Source: Actinomycetes bacterium
GTDB lineage: Bacteria > Actinomycetota > Actinomycetes > Actinomycetales > Microbacteriaceae
Length of the DNA stretch: 64,000 nt
Assembly: GCA_029779645.1 (NCBI GenBank)
Contig: JAKPAC010000027.1
Coordinates: 1-64,000 of the forward strand
Direction of reading: 5' to 3'
Program-made: the position numbers and the translations under genes
Shown: piece after piece, positions 6,993-18,414 of the stretch
Position numbering within the stretch: position 1 is the first letter of the stretch
Layout of the letters: every line of letters begins with the position of its first letter
The notes under the pieces: model-generated
Told to the model about the DNA's origin: nothing
Seen by the model: only the letters and a program-made list of their open reading frames with translations
The model's database searches: none

Positions 6993-8384
6993 TCAGCGCC
7001 GTGTGGGTCCGGCGAGCGCGCGTGCCACGGCCGCCGCCAGCGCCGACATCGACGCGGCGATGTCCATCCGGTGCGCGGCCGCCAGCGCCTCGGCGCCCAT
7101 CCGCTCGCGCAGCGCCTCGTCGCCGAGCACGCGCGCAAGCGCCGCGGTCAGCGCCCCGACATCGCCCGAGGGCACCAGCACCCCGCCGCCGCCCGCGAGC
7201 ATGTCGTGCGGCCCGTAGCCGACGTCATAGCTGATGACGGGGCATCCGTGACTCAGCGCCTCGACGACCACCAGGCCCTGCCCCTCGAAGGCGGTGGTGA
7301 GCAGCAGCAGCGCGGCATCGTCAAGCTCGTCGGATGCCTCGGTCACGTGCCCGCGCAGCGTCACGCGCCCGCGCAGGCCGAGCTCGCCGATCAGCGCCTC
7401 GAGCTCGGTGCGCGAGGGGCCGTCGCCGTAGATGTCGAGGCGCGCGTCGGGCATCTCGGCGGCGACGCCGGAGAACGCGCGGATCGCGTGATCGACGCGC
7501 TTGCCCGGCGCGAGGCGGTTGAGCATGACGACGCGTCCCGGCGTGCGCGCGGCGGCCGCGGCGCGGGCGGCCACGGGCTCGGCCGGGTGCGGGACGACGG
7601 CGAACGTGCCGCGCTCGCCGAAGCGCCGGACGACCGCGGCGGCCTGCGAGGGGGTCGGCCAGACGATGGCGTCGAACGCGTCCATCACCGCGAACCAGCG
7701 CGTCCACAGCGCGTTCAGCGGGGCGTCGGGGGTGTGCGGGGGCTCGGTATGCGCCGTGTGGATCGTGTGCACGATCCACACCCCGGGCTCGGCGAAGGGC
7801 ACCAGCAGCTCGCCGAGCTGGCGCGATTCGCAGACGATCACGACGGGGCGCTCGGGGCCGCCCGCCTCGGCGCGCAGCTGGGCCACGACGTGCGCAAGCC
7901 ACGCCCGGTACAGCCCACCGAAGCCGTCGAGCACGCCGACGATACCGTCCGGCCCCCGCACGCCCACGGGGGCCGTGGAGAGATGCCAATCGGGGTCGCC
8001 CGCGATCACCGGCAGATCGATCAGCGGGCTGCCCGCGGCATCCATGACCGTGCGATACGACAGGTCGGTCGCAAGCGTGCCGGGGCGTGCGGCCGCGACC
8101 AGCCACGGCGCTGCACCGGAAGCACCAGCACCCGCCTCGTCGAAGAGATTGCGCAGGCGTGCGGGGTCATCGAGCAGTCCGAGCCGACCGAACTCGGCGC
8201 GATGCGCGTCGTGTTCGGCGCGAGAGCCCGGATCGACGGTCAGCAGCCAGGGCCCGCGGCCGGCGTCGACGCCGGCGGCCGCCATGTGGCGCGCGCGCTG
8301 CATCGTGGCGATCGTGAACCCGCCGTCGAGACCCGGCACGAGCCGGCTCGACAGCACGAGGTACTCGGCGTCAGGAAACGACAC
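6993..8384 (-). CDS. Family 4 glycosyltransferase
   Basis: 463 residues, GT-B fold. The C-terminal Rossmann half shows NRLAPGKRVDHAI, IYGDGPSRTELEALI and EGQGLVVVEALSHGCPVISYDVGYGP, the E-x7-E nucleotide-sugar motif of GT4 enzymes. The N-terminal half resembles poly(glycerol-phosphate) glucosyltransferases of the TagE type, so a wall polymer or glycolipid acceptor is possible but not proven. It starts GTG with GAGG six nucleotides ahead and lies 33 nt after guaA, so it is probably the last gene of the guanine operon. Confidence 0.85.
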   Translation of the reverse strand: MSFPDAEYLVLSSRLVPGLDGGFTIATMQRARHMAAAGVDAGRGPWLLTVDPGSRAEHDAHRAEFGRLGLLDDPARLRNLFDEAGAGASGAAPWLVAAARPGTLATDLSYRTVMDAAGSPLIDLPVIAGDPDWHLSTAPVGVRGPDGIVGVLDGFGGLYRAWLAHVVAQLRAEAGGPERPVVIVCESRQLGELLVPFAEPGVWIVHTIHTAHTEPPHTPDAPLNALWTRWFAVMDAFDAIVWPTPSQAAAVVRRFGERGTFAVVPHPAEPVAARAAAAARTPGRVVMLNRLAPGKRVDHAIRAFSGVAAEMPDARLDIYGDGPSRTELEALIGELGLRGRVTLRGHVTEASDELDDAALLLLTTAFEGQGLVVVEALSHGCPVISYDVGYGPHDMLAGGGGVLVPSGDVGALTAALARVLGDEALRERMGAEALAAAHRMDIAASMSALAAAVARALAGPTRR

Positions 8385-8417
8385 CGCACACCTCGAACGA
8401 CGGCGAAGCGCCGCCGA

Positions 8418-10010
8418 CTACTCCCACTCGATGGTCCCCGGGGGCTTCGACGTGACGTCGAGCACCACGCGGTTCACATCGCGCACCTCGTTGGTGATGC
8501 GGTTGGAGATTCGCGAGAGCACGTCGTACGGCACGCGCGCCCAGTCGGCGGTCATCGCGTCTTCTGAGGTGACGGGGCGCAGCACGATGGGGTGGCCGTA
8601 GGTGCGGCCGTCGCCCTGCACGCCCACCGAGCGCACGTCGGCCAGCAGCACGACGGGGCACTGCCAGATCTCGTGGTCGAGGCCCGCGGCGGTGAGCTCC
8701 TCGCGCACGATGGCGTCGGCATCCCGCAGCAGCTCGAGGCGCTCGAAGGTGATCTCTCCGACGATGCGGATGCCGAGGCCGGGGCCGGGGAACGGCTGAC
8801 GGCCGACGATCACCTCGGGGAGGCCGAGCTCGCGGCCGATGGCGCGCACTTCGTCCTTGAACAGGGCGCGCAGCGGCTCGATGAGCTCGAAGTCGAGGTC
8901 GTCGGGGAGGCCGCCCACGTTGTGGTGCGACTTGATGTTGGCCGCGCCGGGGCTGCCGCCCGACTCGACGACGTCGGGGTAGAGCGTGCCCTGCACGAGG
9001 AAGCGGATCGGCTCACCGTCGGCGGCGGCCTCGGCCATGAGCTCGCGCTCGGCCTGCTCGAAGGTGCGGATGAACTCGCGGCCGATGATCTTGCGCTTCT
9101 GCTCCGGATCGGTCACGCCGGCGAGCGCGGTGAGGAACCGCTCGCGCGCGTCGATCGAGACGAGGCGGATGCCGGTCGCCGCGACGTAGTCCTGCTCGAC
9201 CTGCTCGCGCTCGTCCTTGCGCATGAGGCCGTGGTCGACGAACACGCACACGAGCTGGTCGCCGACCGCCTTGTGCACGATGGCCGCCGCGACGGCCGAG
9301 TCCACGCCGCCGGAGAGCCCGCAGATCACGCGCGCGGTGCCGACCTGCTCGCGGATGCGCGCGACCTGCTCGGCGATGACGCTGCCCGAGTTCCAATCGG
9401 AGGGGATGCCCGCGGCCTTGTGCAGGAAGTTCTCCAGCACGCCCTGCCCGTAGTCGGAGTGCTTCACCTCGGGGTGCCACTGCACGCCGTAGAAGCGGCG
9501 CGCGTCGTCGCCGAACGCGGCGACGGGGGTCGCCGCGGTGGAGGCGAGCACCGTGAAGCCCTCGGGGGCGCGCGAGACCTGGTCGCCGTGGCTCATCCAG
9601 ACGTTCTGCTGCTCGGGCTGGCCGCCGAGGAGCACGCCGCCGCCACCTCGGACCGAGGCATCCGTCGCCCCATACTCGCGCAGGCCCGTGTTCGCGACCT
9701 CGCCGCCGAGCGCCTGCGCCATGACCTGGAAGCCGTAGCAGATGCCGAGCGTGGGCACCCCGAGCTCGAAGATCGCGGCGTCGAGCGTCGGCGCGCCCTG
9801 CTCGTACACCGAGGACGGTCCGCCCGAGAGCACGATGCCGATCGGGTTGCGCGCGGCCACCTCGGCGGCCGTCACGTCGTGCGGCACGATCTCGCTGTAG
9901 ACGCCGGCCTCGCGCACGCGGCGCGCGATGAGCTGGGCGTACTGCGCGCCGAAGTCGACGACCAGGACCGGGCGCTGCTCGGTCTCGGGGGTGGTGGGGG
10001 TCTCTGTCAC
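8418..10010 (-). CDS. guaA: GMP synthase (glutamine-hydrolysing)
   Basis: 530 residues, the normal length. The N-terminal class I glutamine amidotransferase has the triad Cys91 (GICYGFQ), His179 and Glu181 (WHPE). The ATP-pyrophosphatase domain has the P-loop SGGVDS at 233-238, and the C-terminal dimerisation domain ends KPPGTIEWE as in typical GuaA. It converts XMP plus glutamine and ATP to GMP, the step after GuaB, whose gene lies upstream in the same cluster. Its start overlaps the DUF3817 stop by 4 nt (ATGA). Confidence 0.98.
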   Translation of the reverse strand: MTETPTTPETEQRPVLVVDFGAQYAQLIARRVREAGVYSEIVPHDVTAAEVAARNPIGIVLSGGPSSVYEQGAPTLDAAIFELGVPTLGICYGFQVMAQALGGEVANTGLREYGATDASVRGGGGVLLGGQPEQQNVWMSHGDQVSRAPEGFTVLASTAATPVAAFGDDARRFYGVQWHPEVKHSDYGQGVLENFLHKAAGIPSDWNSGSVIAEQVARIREQVGTARVICGLSGGVDSAVAAAIVHKAVGDQLVCVFVDHGLMRKDEREQVEQDYVAATGIRLVSIDARERFLTALAGVTDPEQKRKIIGREFIRTFEQAERELMAEAAADGEPIRFLVQGTLYPDVVESGGSPGAANIKSHHNVGGLPDDLDFELIEPLRALFKDEVRAIGRELGLPEVIVGRQPFPGPGLGIRIVGEITFERLELLRDADAIVREELTAAGLDHEIWQCPVVLLADVRSVGVQGDGRTYGHPIVLRPVTSEDAMTADWARVPYDVLSRISNRITNEVRDVNRVVLDVTSKPPGTIEWE

Positions 10011-10564
10011 GCTTGGGCCTCCGAAGCCTGCGAAATGTTGTCGGCGACCTCGCGGTCAAGTTCAGCTGCGATCGATCCGGGATGCTCCGCCTCGGCCGCC
10101 TCAGCTTCCATCAGCCGCTCGGCATCCGCCGCCTCACGGGTCTCGAGGTAGCGCTCCACGTCGCGCGCGACACGAACCTCGAGGAAGAACGATAGCAGTG
10201 GCACGACGCCGCCCGCGGCCAGGAGCAGGAAGCGCCAGAACGGCCAGCGCATGAGGCTCCACACGCGGAAGCACGAGAAGAGGTAGACCACGTAGAACCA
10301 GCCGTGGGCGACCAGGATGCCGAGCGAGACGTTGAAGCCCTCGCCGGTGGATTCGAGCCCTTCGGGGCCCTCGACGACGGGCGCCAGGTGGAACAGCCCG
10401 TTGGGACCGAACGCGAACAGCTCGAGCCGGATCGAGGTGTACTTCAGGATCATCTCGGTGCACAGCAGCAGGAGCATGACGCCGGTGATGACTGAGGCGA
10501 TCTTGTAGAACCGCAGGGCGGCGCGAATCGCCGGAAAAGTGGCGAGCTTCGGGGCGACGGACAT
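10007..10564 (-). CDS. DUF3817 integral membrane protein
   Basis: 185 residues with three or four hydrophobic segments (around 20-38, 83-103 and 108-128) and the [13 protein letters not shown] motif of the DUF3817 family found in many actinobacteria and firmicutes. A charged Glu/Ala-rich tail of about 55 residues follows. Function is unknown. It sits between SURF1 and guaA with a 9-nt gap and a 4-nt overlap, so it is co-transcribed with both. Confidence 0.88.
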   Translation of the reverse strand: MSVAPKLATFPAIRAALRFYKIASVITGVMLLLLCTEMILKYTSIRLELFAFGPNGLFHLAPVVEGPEGLESTGEGFNVSLGILVAHGWFYVVYLFSCFRVWSLMRWPFWRFLLLAAGGVVPLLSFFLEVRVARDVERYLETREAADAERLMEAEAAEAEHPGSIAAELDREVADNISQASEAQA

Positions 10565-10573
10565 GCGCCCAGT

Positions 10574-11455
10574 CTACCCGCGGGCCGCGCGGGCCTCGGC
10601 CTGCGCGTCTTCCAGCGCCTCGAGCTCGCGCTCGCGCGCGTCGCGCGCCAGGCGGTACCAGAGGTAGAACGCGAAGCCCGCGAACACGGCCCACTCGACG
10701 GCGTAGAAGATGTTCAGCCAGTTGACGGTCTCGGCCTCGGCAGGCGGCGGCGAGTGAATCTCGCTCAGCCCGGTGCCCTCGAACGGCACGGTGGCGGACG
10801 TCATGTAGGGGCGGTACACGTCGAGCCCCTCGATGTCGTGCCAGACGCCCAGCAGCGCGGCGGGCGACATCCGCGGGATGTCATACGGCGACTGGCCGCG
10901 ACCCGGCACCGACGGCCCCTCGTCAGAGATGACCCGACCGGTCAGGGTCATGGATGCCTCGGGCCCCGCCTGCACCGCGGCCTGGAGCTCGGCGACGGCG
11001 GCGTCCGCCTCCTCGCGCGTCTGCACCCAGCCGAGCGCGACCGCGAGCGACGTCGGGGCCGCCGTGTCGGCGAGGCGGAACTGCCCGGTCACCCAGAAGC
11101 CGGGCTCACCGTCGTTGAAGCGGCCGCTCACGACGACGAAGTCCTGCTCGATGAACGAGCCGGCGACCTCCACCCGCTGACCGACGAACGGCTCGGTCAG
11201 GTACATGCCGGGTTCGACGATCTCTTCGATCGGCCGCACCTGCTCGGTGGCGCCGGGCGGGGGCACATCGGTGTCGATCGCCCGCGCGAGCTGCCACTGG
11301 CCGAGCCAGGCGAACACGCCCGCGACGACGAGGCAGAGCAGGAGCATCCCGATCCAGGTCGGCCGCAGCATGACCTCGCGCAGGGTCGGCGGGAACACCT
11401 CGGGGATCTCGGGTCCCGTGGTCGCCGGATCTGGAGACACCATGGGCCGGCTCAC
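10574..11455 (-). CDS. SURF1 family protein (cytochrome oxidase biogenesis)
   Basis: 293 residues from a GTG overlapping the guaB3 stop (GTGA); an ATG 12 nt later (11443) is an alternative. It has the family's two membrane helices: WIGMLLLCLVVAGVFAWLGQWQL near the N-terminus and the segment ending VEWAVFAGFAFYLWYRL near the C-terminus, with a large extracytoplasmic domain between containing VEVAGSF and the VVSGR and LGWV patterns. SURF1 proteins help insert heme a into cytochrome c oxidase. The link to the purine genes is positional only. Confidence 0.88.
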   Translation of the reverse strand: MSRPMVSPDPATTGPEIPEVFPPTLREVMLRPTWIGMLLLCLVVAGVFAWLGQWQLARAIDTDVPPPGATEQVRPIEEIVEPGMYLTEPFVGQRVEVAGSFIEQDFVVVSGRFNDGEPGFWVTGQFRLADTAAPTSLAVALGWVQTREEADAAVAELQAAVQAGPEASMTLTGRVISDEGPSVPGRGQSPYDIPRMSPAALLGVWHDIEGLDVYRPYMTSATVPFEGTGLSEIHSPPPAEAETVNWLNIFYAVEWAVFAGFAFYLWYRLARDARERELEALEDAQAEARAARG

Positions 11456-12570
11456 CGGGTCGGCGAGACCACGACGTCGACGCGCTGGAACTCCTTGAGG
11501 TCGGAGTAGCCGGTGGTGGCCATCGACTTCTTGAGGGCGCCGATCAGGTTCGCGGTGCCGTCGGCGACGGGCGCGGGGCCGTAGAGCACCTCTTCGAGCG
11601 TGGCGACCTGGTCGACCTTGACGCGGTGCCCGCGCGGAAGCTTGGCGTGGTGCGCCTCGGGACCCCAGTGGTATCCCTGGCCCGGGGCATCCGTCGCACG
11701 CGCCAGCGCGACGCCGAGCATGACCGCGTCGGCGCCCATCGCGAGCGCCTTCACGATGTCGCCCGAGGTTCCCACGCCGCCGTCGGCGATGACGTGCACG
11801 TAGCGTCCGCCCGACTCGTCGAGGTAGTCGCGGCGGGCACCGGCGACATCCGAGACCGCCGTGGCCATCGGGGCCTGGATGCCGAGGGTCGCGCGCGTGG
11901 TCGAGGCCGCGCCGCCGCCGAAGCCGACGAGCACGCCAGCCGCACCGGTGCGCATCAGGTGCAGCGCGGCGGTGTAGGTGGCCGCACCGCCCACGATGAC
12001 CGGCACGTCGAGGTCGTAGATGAACTTCTTCAGGTTGAGGGGCTCGGCGACGCTCGAGACGTGCTCGGCCGAGACGGTCGTGCCGCGGATGACGAACAGG
12101 TCGACGCCGGCGGCCGCGACGGTCTCGTAGAGCTCCTGCGTGCGCTGCGGCGTCAGCGATCCCGCGACGGTGACGCCCGCCGCGCGGATCTCGGCGAGCC
12201 GGGCCGTGACGAGCTCGGGCTTGATCGGGGTCGAGTAGAGCTCCTGCATGCGCGCCGTCGCAACGGCGTCGGGCAGGCCGGCGATCTCGGCCAGCAGCGG
12301 CGTGGGGTCTTCGTAGCGCGTCCACAGGCCCTCGAGATCGAGCACGCCGAGGCCGCCCAGCTCGCCGAGCATGATCGCGGTCTGCGGGCTCACGACCGAG
12401 TCCATCGGCGCGCCGAGCACGGGGATGTCGAACTGGAACGCGTCGATCGACCAGGCGGTCGAGACGTCCTCGGGGTTGCGCGTGCGCCGCGAGGGCACCA
12501 CCGCGATGTCGTCGAACGTGTATGCCCGTCGCGCCCGCTTGCCGCGGCCAAGCTCGATTTCCATAGTCAC
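11452..12570 (-). CDS. guaB3: GuaB3 family IMP dehydrogenase-like protein
   Basis: 372 residues, an IMPDH/GMPR TIM-barrel without CBS domains. The N-terminal YTFDDIAVVPSRRT and the phosphate-binding IADGGVGTSGDIVKALAMGADAVMLG are conserved. The position of the catalytic cysteine in true IMPDH reads GFGGGAASTTR, so the cysteine is absent, as in other actinobacterial GuaB3 proteins. The reaction is therefore uncertain. Start GTG 12570 sits 6 nt after TAGGCT (leaderless); an ATG at 12564 with GGGGGAG ahead is the alternative. Confidence 0.92.
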   Translation of the reverse strand: MTMEIELGRGKRARRAYTFDDIAVVPSRRTRNPEDVSTAWSIDAFQFDIPVLGAPMDSVVSPQTAIMLGELGGLGVLDLEGLWTRYEDPTPLLAEIAGLPDAVATARMQELYSTPIKPELVTARLAEIRAAGVTVAGSLTPQRTQELYETVAAAGVDLFVIRGTTVSAEHVSSVAEPLNLKKFIYDLDVPVIVGGAATYTAALHLMRTGAAGVLVGFGGGAASTTRATLGIQAPMATAVSDVAGARRDYLDESGGRYVHVIADGGVGTSGDIVKALAMGADAVMLGVALARATDAPGQGYHWGPEAHHAKLPRGHRVKVDQVATLEEVLYGPAPVADGTANLIGALKKSMATTGYSDLKEFQRVDVVVSPTR

Positions 12571-12576
12571 TCCCCC

Positions 12577-12582
12577 AGCCTA
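12577..12582 (-). promoter_or_regulatory. -10 box of guaB3 (leaderless start possible)
   Basis: TAGGCT on the minus strand, 6 nt before GTG 12570. The same TAGGCT-N6-start layout is seen at the methyltransferase gene at 14829. Confidence 0.4.
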
Positions 12583-12646
12583 CCCGCTCGCCGCCGGGCG
12601 ATCCTGCGGCCCCTCGGCGGGCGAGCAGCGCGGACCCCCCGCGCGA

Positions 12647-14660
<2,014 letters not shown>

Positions 14661-14730
14661 GGTCTACCTCTGCTTTCTTGACGGCGCCTGTTGCCCGGCA
14701 CCGTCCTCGGTCTTGTGACGTTGAAGACTG

Positions 14731-14757
14731 TTAGCACCCTCACCACGAGAGTGCTAA
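14731..14757 (-). promoter_or_regulatory. CIRCE element 1 (HrcA operator)
   Basis: TTAGCACCC-N9-GAGTGCTAA, one mismatch from the consensus TTAGCACTC-N9-GAGTGCTAA, covering the predicted transcription start of groES. Confidence 0.92.
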
Positions 14758-14762
14758 CAGTC

Positions 14763-14791
14763 AGTCTAGGCAGTTGCTGGCACTCATGCAA
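14763..14791 (-). promoter_or_regulatory. groES promoter
   Basis: On the minus strand TTGCAT (14786-14791), 17 bp, TAGACT (14763-14768). The -35 lies in the spacer of CIRCE 2 and the start site in CIRCE 1. Confidence 0.7.
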
Positions 14792-14803
14792 CGCGAGTGC
14801 CAG
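14777..14803 (-). promoter_or_regulatory. CIRCE-like element 2 (HrcA operator)
   Basis: CTGGCACTC-N9-GAGTGCCAG, a perfect 9-9-9 inverted repeat with the CIRCE core GCACTC/GAGTGC. It overlaps the -35 of groES and ends 14 bp before the -10 box of the divergent methyltransferase gene. Confidence 0.85.
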
Positions 14804-14816
14804 CGCGGCCTGCTCG

Positions 14817-14822
14817 TAGGCT
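14817..14822 (+). promoter_or_regulatory. -10 box of the divergent methyltransferase gene (leaderless)
   Basis: TAGGCT followed by 6 nt and ATG 14829. No clear -35 is found. Confidence 0.4.
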
Positions 14823-14828
14823 TGGGGG

Positions 14829-16019
14829 ATGCTGATGACCGAGCTGACCGCGCTGCTGACCCCCGAGGGGCTCCGGCTGCTGGACTCGCTCCCCCCGATC
14901 GCCTCGAGCGACGACGTGCTTCGGGAGGTCACGCGGCTGCGCGGGGCGGGGCACCCCGCCGAGCTCGTGTCGGCGGTCATGGAGCAGGCGCGCCTGCGCA
15001 GGCGCGCCGGCGCGAAGTTCGGCGAGTTCGCGCCGAGCATGCTGTTCACACAGGCGGGCCTCGAGCAGGCGACCCGCCTGCCGGTGGCGGCGCTGCATGC
15101 GGGCCGCTTCCGCGACGCGGGCGTGTCGCGCGTGGTCGACCTGGGCTGCGGCATCGGCGGCGACTCGCTCGCCTTCGCCGGGCTCGGGCTGCGGGTGCTC
15201 GCCGTCGACGCCGACGAGGTCACGGCCGCGCTCGCGGCGTTCAACCTCGCGCCCTTCGGCCCGGCCGCCTCGGTGCGGCACGCGCGCGCCGAGGACGTCG
15301 AGCTGCACGACGGCGACGCCGCCTGGCTCGACCCGGCCCGACGCACGAGCGGACATCGCGAGACGACGCGCCTCGTGCGCAGCGCCGACTACACGCCCAC
15401 GCTCGACTGGGCGTTCGGGCTCGCGCGCACGCGCCCGACCGGCATCAAGCTCGGCCCGGGCTTCGACCGCGAGGCGATCCCGCCGGAGGCCGAGGCGCAG
15501 TGGGTGAGCGTCGACGGCTCGACCCTCGAGCTCGCGCTGTGGTTCGGCGCGCTCGCGCGCCCCGGCGTCGGCCGCGCGGCGCTCGTGATCCGCGGCGCCG
15601 AGCCGCACGAGCTCACGGCCCCGGGCGACACCCCGGACGAGCCCGTGCGCGCGCTCGGCGCGTACCTGCACGAGCCTGACGGCGCAGTCATCCGCGCGCG
15701 CCTCGTCGGCGAGGTCGCCCGCGCGCAGGGCGCGGGCATGCTCAGCCCCGGGATCGCCTACTCGACGGGCGACGAGCTGGCGCCGAGCCCGTTCAGCACG
15801 AGCTTCCGGGTGCGCGAGGAGCTCCCGTTCGACACGAAGGCACTCGCCCGCGCGCTGCGCGATCGAGACGTCGGGGTGCTCGAGATCAAGAAGCGCGGGG
15901 TGGACGTCGATCCCGCGCGCCTGCGCACGGCGCTGAAGCTGCGCGGGGCGGAAGCGGCGACGCTCATCCTCACCCGGGTCGACGGGAGACGCACGGCGCT
16001 GCTCGCCGACCGCGTCTGA
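14829..16019 (+). CDS. SAM-dependent methyltransferase with THUMP-like C-terminal domain
   Basis: 396 residues. Residues ~98-200 form a class I methyltransferase domain: VVDLGCGIGGDSLAF is motif I, VLAVDADEV motif II, and WLDPARR the DPP-like catalytic motif IV. The C-terminal ~90 residues are the small THUMP-like domain that accompanies this actinobacterial family, ending GRRTALLADRV. The substrate is not known; tRNA or another RNA is likely. A second ATG at 14835 with GGGGG ahead is an alternative start. The gene shares its control region with groES, so heat-responsive expression is possible. Confidence 0.85.
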   Translation: MLMTELTALLTPEGLRLLDSLPPIASSDDVLREVTRLRGAGHPAELVSAVMEQARLRRRAGAKFGEFAPSMLFTQAGLEQATRLPVAALHAGRFRDAGVSRVVDLGCGIGGDSLAFAGLGLRVLAVDADEVTAALAAFNLAPFGPAASVRHARAEDVELHDGDAAWLDPARRTSGHRETTRLVRSADYTPTLDWAFGLARTRPTGIKLGPGFDREAIPPEAEAQWVSVDGSTLELALWFGALARPGVGRAALVIRGAEPHELTAPGDTPDEPVRALGAYLHEPDGAVIRARLVGEVARAQGAGMLSPGIAYSTGDELAPSPFSTSFRVREELPFDTKALARALRDRDVGVLEIKKRGVDVDPARLRTALKLRGAEAATLILTRVDGRRTALLADRV

Positions 16020-16038
16020 GCGGGGCGCGGACGCTCCA

Positions 16039-16067
16039 GCCCCTGCCCCTGCCCCTGCCCCTGCCCC
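16039..16067 (+). repeat. Short tandem repeat GCCCCT
   Basis: Four exact copies of the 6-bp unit plus GCCCC, 19 bp after the methyltransferase stop. It lies in noncoding DNA. Confidence 0.9.
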
Positions 16068-16225
16068 GCAGGCCCACAACCCCGCCTCGCCGCCGAAACA
16101 CACCCGTGACCGCGAGACACAGCGGGTGCACGTGTGTTTCGTCGTCAGCACGGTGTCTCGCCAGCGCCCCGCGCCGATCCACCGGCGCAGCGACCACAGC
16201 GGCCGCGACTGCGTCTCGCGCGGCG

Positions 16226-16258
16226 GGGCCGCGACGGACGGCGCTGCTCGCGGAGCGC
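16226..16258 (+). other. Degenerate second copy of the methyltransferase gene's 3' end
   Basis: A segment reading [10 protein letters not shown] is nearly identical in DNA to the real C-terminus RRTALLADRV at about 15990-16016 (only three mismatches over roughly 27 bp). It lies about 240 bp downstream, next to the DUF4190 stop codon. It looks like the remnant of a local duplication, with the GCCCCT repeat between the copies. Confidence 0.5.
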
Positions 16259-16259
16259 G

Positions 16260-16775
16260 TCAGCCGAACAGGTCGGCGGTCAAGGCCGCGAAGACGAGCC
16301 ACCCGGCGCTGTAGACGAGCCCGGTGACCCCGAGCACGACGGCCCAGGCCGCGAGCGCGCGGCTCTCGAGCGGGCGCCGCAGCGCCATCGCGCCGGTGAC
16401 GAGGCCGACCAGCGAGACGGGAAAGCCCCAGCCGACGAAGAACGAGGCGATGAGGCCGGCGATCGAGAACGCGAGAGCCCAGGCCGCGATGCCGCGCGCA
16501 CGCGCGCGACCGGGCATCGGCGCCGACGCCGGCGCCCAGCCGACCCCATCGCCCTGTCCGTCCTGCCCTTCGCCGTCGGAATCCACGGCGGCACCGGACG
16601 GGGCCGCCGGCGCGCCGGCGGGGAGGTCCATCATCCCGGTCGGGAACCGCTGAAAGCCGTCGCCCGCGCTGCCCGGCACCCGCGGCGCGGTGCTCGCGGC
16701 GGCACCAGGGACGGCGGGCTGGAACGGGGTCACCGGCGGCGTGCCCGGCGCGGGCGCGGCATCCTGCTCGCTCAT
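16260..16775 (-). CDS. DUF4190-type membrane protein
   Basis: 171 residues from an ATG overlapping the tsaD stop (ATGA). The N-terminal ~90 residues are low-complexity and rich in Pro, Ala and Gly. They are followed by two pairs of hydrophobic segments ([25 protein letters not shown] and the [17 protein letters not shown] region) that match the two-to-three-helix DUF4190 domain. Function is unknown. It is the last gene of the acpS-alr-tsaE-tsaB-rimI-tsaD operon. Confidence 0.75.
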   Translation of the reverse strand: MSEQDAAPAPGTPPVTPFQPAVPGAAASTAPRVPGSAGDGFQRFPTGMMDLPAGAPAAPSGAAVDSDGEGQDGQGDGVGWAPASAPMPGRARARGIAAWALAFSIAGLIASFFVGWGFPVSLVGLVTGAMALRRPLESRALAAWAVVLGVTGLVYSAGWLVFAALTADLFG

Positions 16776-17905
16776 GCCGGGGCCTCTGACTCCGCCTGCA
16801 TCTGTGCTGCTGGAAGCTCCGCTGCCTGCAGCTCTGCCACCTGAAGCTCCGCCACCTGGATGTCGGTCACCGGCAGCGTCGAGTCGGCGCCGAACGCCAT
16901 CGTCGAGGGCTCGCGCCCTGCCATGATCAGCTCGGCGGCGAGCGCCGCGATCATCGCGCCGTTGTCTGTGCACAGCGCCATCGGCGGGATGCGCAGGGTC
17001 ACGCCCGCGGCGGCGGCGCGCTCGCTCGCCACCTCGCGCAGGCGCCGGTTCGCGATCACGCCGCCGCCCAGCAGCAGCCGCGGCACGCCGAACTGGGCGC
17101 AGGCGTCGAGCGCCTTGGTGACGAGCACATCGACGACGGCCTCGCGGAAGCTCGCGGCGACATCGGCGATCGGCACCGCCTCGCCCGCGTCGACGCGCTG
17201 CTCGACCCACCGCGCGACCGCGGTCTTCAGCCCCGAGAACGAGAAGTCGTAGCGGTGTCGCGCCATGTCTTTGGGCAGGCTGAGGCCGCGCGGAAAGCGG
17301 ATCGCCTTCGGGTCGCCGGACGCCGCGGCCCGGTCGATCTCGGGGCCGCCCGGGTACGGCAGTCCGAGAATTCGCGCGACCTTGTCGAACGCCTCCCCCG
17401 CCGCGTCGTCGATGGTCTCGCCCAGCAGCTCGACGTCCGAGACGAGGTCGCGCACCAGCAGGAGCGAGGTGTGCCCGCCCGAGACCAGCAGCGCGATCGT
17501 CGGGTACTCCAGCGGCGGCGCATCGGCGTCGAGCACGTCGGCGCCCACGTGGCCGACAAGGTGGTTCACGGCGTACAGGGGCTTGTCGAGGGCCACGGCG
17601 AGCGCCTTCGCCGCGCCGACGCCGACCATGAGCGCGCCGGCGAGGCCCGGGCCGCTGGTCACCGCGACGGCATCCAGCTCGTGCAGGCCGATGCCCGCCT
17701 CCTCGAGCGCCGCGCCGATGGCGGGCTGCATGGCTTCGAGGTGTGCGCGCGCGGCGATCTCGGGCACGACCCCGCCGTAGCGGGCGTGCTCGTCCATGCT
17801 CGATGCGATCGTGTTGCTCAGCAGCATGCGACCGCGCACGATGCCGATGCCGGTCTCGTCGCACGAGGTCTCAATGCCCAGCACGAGCGGTTCGGTACGG
17901 TTCAT
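16772..17905 (-). CDS. tsaD: tRNA N6-adenosine threonylcarbamoyltransferase
   Basis: 377 residues, Kae1/YgjD fold. [10 protein letters not shown] at 10-19 is the family start, and HLVGH (H115, H119) is the iron-binding Hxxx[11 protein letters not shown] and [13 protein letters not shown] are the ATPase-like phosphate motifs. With TsaB and TsaE, encoded just upstream, it transfers threonylcarbamoyl to A37 of ANN-decoding tRNAs. The last ~25 residues are an unusual tail with imperfect VAELQ repeats, coded by a 15-bp tandem repeat at about 16808-16862. ATG 17905 overlaps the rimI stop by 4 nt. Confidence 0.95.
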   Translation of the reverse strand: MNRTEPLVLGIETSCDETGIGIVRGRMLLSNTIASSMDEHARYGGVVPEIAARAHLEAMQPAIGAALEEAGIGLHELDAVAVTSGPGLAGALMVGVGAAKALAVALDKPLYAVNHLVGHVGADVLDADAPPLEYPTIALLVSGGHTSLLLVRDLVSDVELLGETIDDAAGEAFDKVARILGLPYPGGPEIDRAAASGDPKAIRFPRGLSLPKDMARHRYDFSFSGLKTAVARWVEQRVDAGEAVPIADVAASFREAVVDVLVTKALDACAQFGVPRLLLGGGVIANRRLREVASERAAAAGVTLRIPPMALCTDNGAMIAALAAELIMAGREPSTMAFGADSTLPVTDIQVAELQVAELQAAELPAAQMQAESEAPA

Positions 17906-18414
17906 CGCGCTCCCTCGCTGCCGGCGCCCATCGCGGCGGGCCCGCCGCCGAGGGCCAGACGCATCACGATCGCGTCGATGCCCTCGGGCTGGTAGTAGCC
18001 CGGGCGCACCCCGAGCTCCGTGAAACCGAGCGATCGATACAGCCCCTGCGCCACCGGGTTGTCGGCGCGCACCTCGAGGAACACCTCGCGCATGCCGCGC
18101 GCCCGCGCCTGCCCGAGCATGCGCTCCATGAGCGCCCGCCCGATGCCGCGCCCACGGGCGTCCTCGGCGACAGCGATCGTCTGCACATCCGCCTCGCGGC
18201 CGCGCTCCGGGGCGCGCAAGCCGGCGTAGCCGACGAGGCGCTCGTCCAGCAGCGCCACCGAATACTCGTTGTGCACGCTCGCGACCTCGTCGTGCATCAT
18301 CTCGCGCGACCAGGCGTCGCGCATGAACGACGCCGTCTCGAGTGCCATGATCGCGTCGAGGTGCTCGGCGGTCGCGGGTGCGAAGACGACCGGATCGGCC
18401 CCCGCTGCGCTCAT
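17902..18414 (-). CDS. rimI: Ribosomal protein S18-alanine N-acetyltransferase
   Basis: 170 residues, one GNAT domain. The acetyl-CoA loop reads [14 protein letters not shown], the catalytic strand [20 protein letters not shown] is typical of RimI, and [17 protein letters not shown] is the central sheet. It acetylates the N-terminal alanine of S18 and possibly other proteins. Its place between tsaB and tsaD is the usual actinobacterial order, with 4-nt overlaps on both sides. A Gly/Ala-rich tail of ~15 residues is extra. Confidence 0.92.
   Translation of the reverse strand: MSAAGADPVVFAPATAEHLDAIMALETASFMRDAWSREMMHDEVASVHNEYSVALLDERLVGYAGLRAPERGREADVQTIAVAEDARGRGIGRALMERMLGQARARGMREVFLEVRADNPVAQGLYRSLGFTELGVRPGYYQPEGIDAIVMRLALGGGPAAMGAGSEGAR

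Noticed and set aside
16039..16067. GCCCCT repeats as a possible CRISPR or regulatory array
   Set aside because: Units are 6 bp without spacers; this is a simple tandem repeat.
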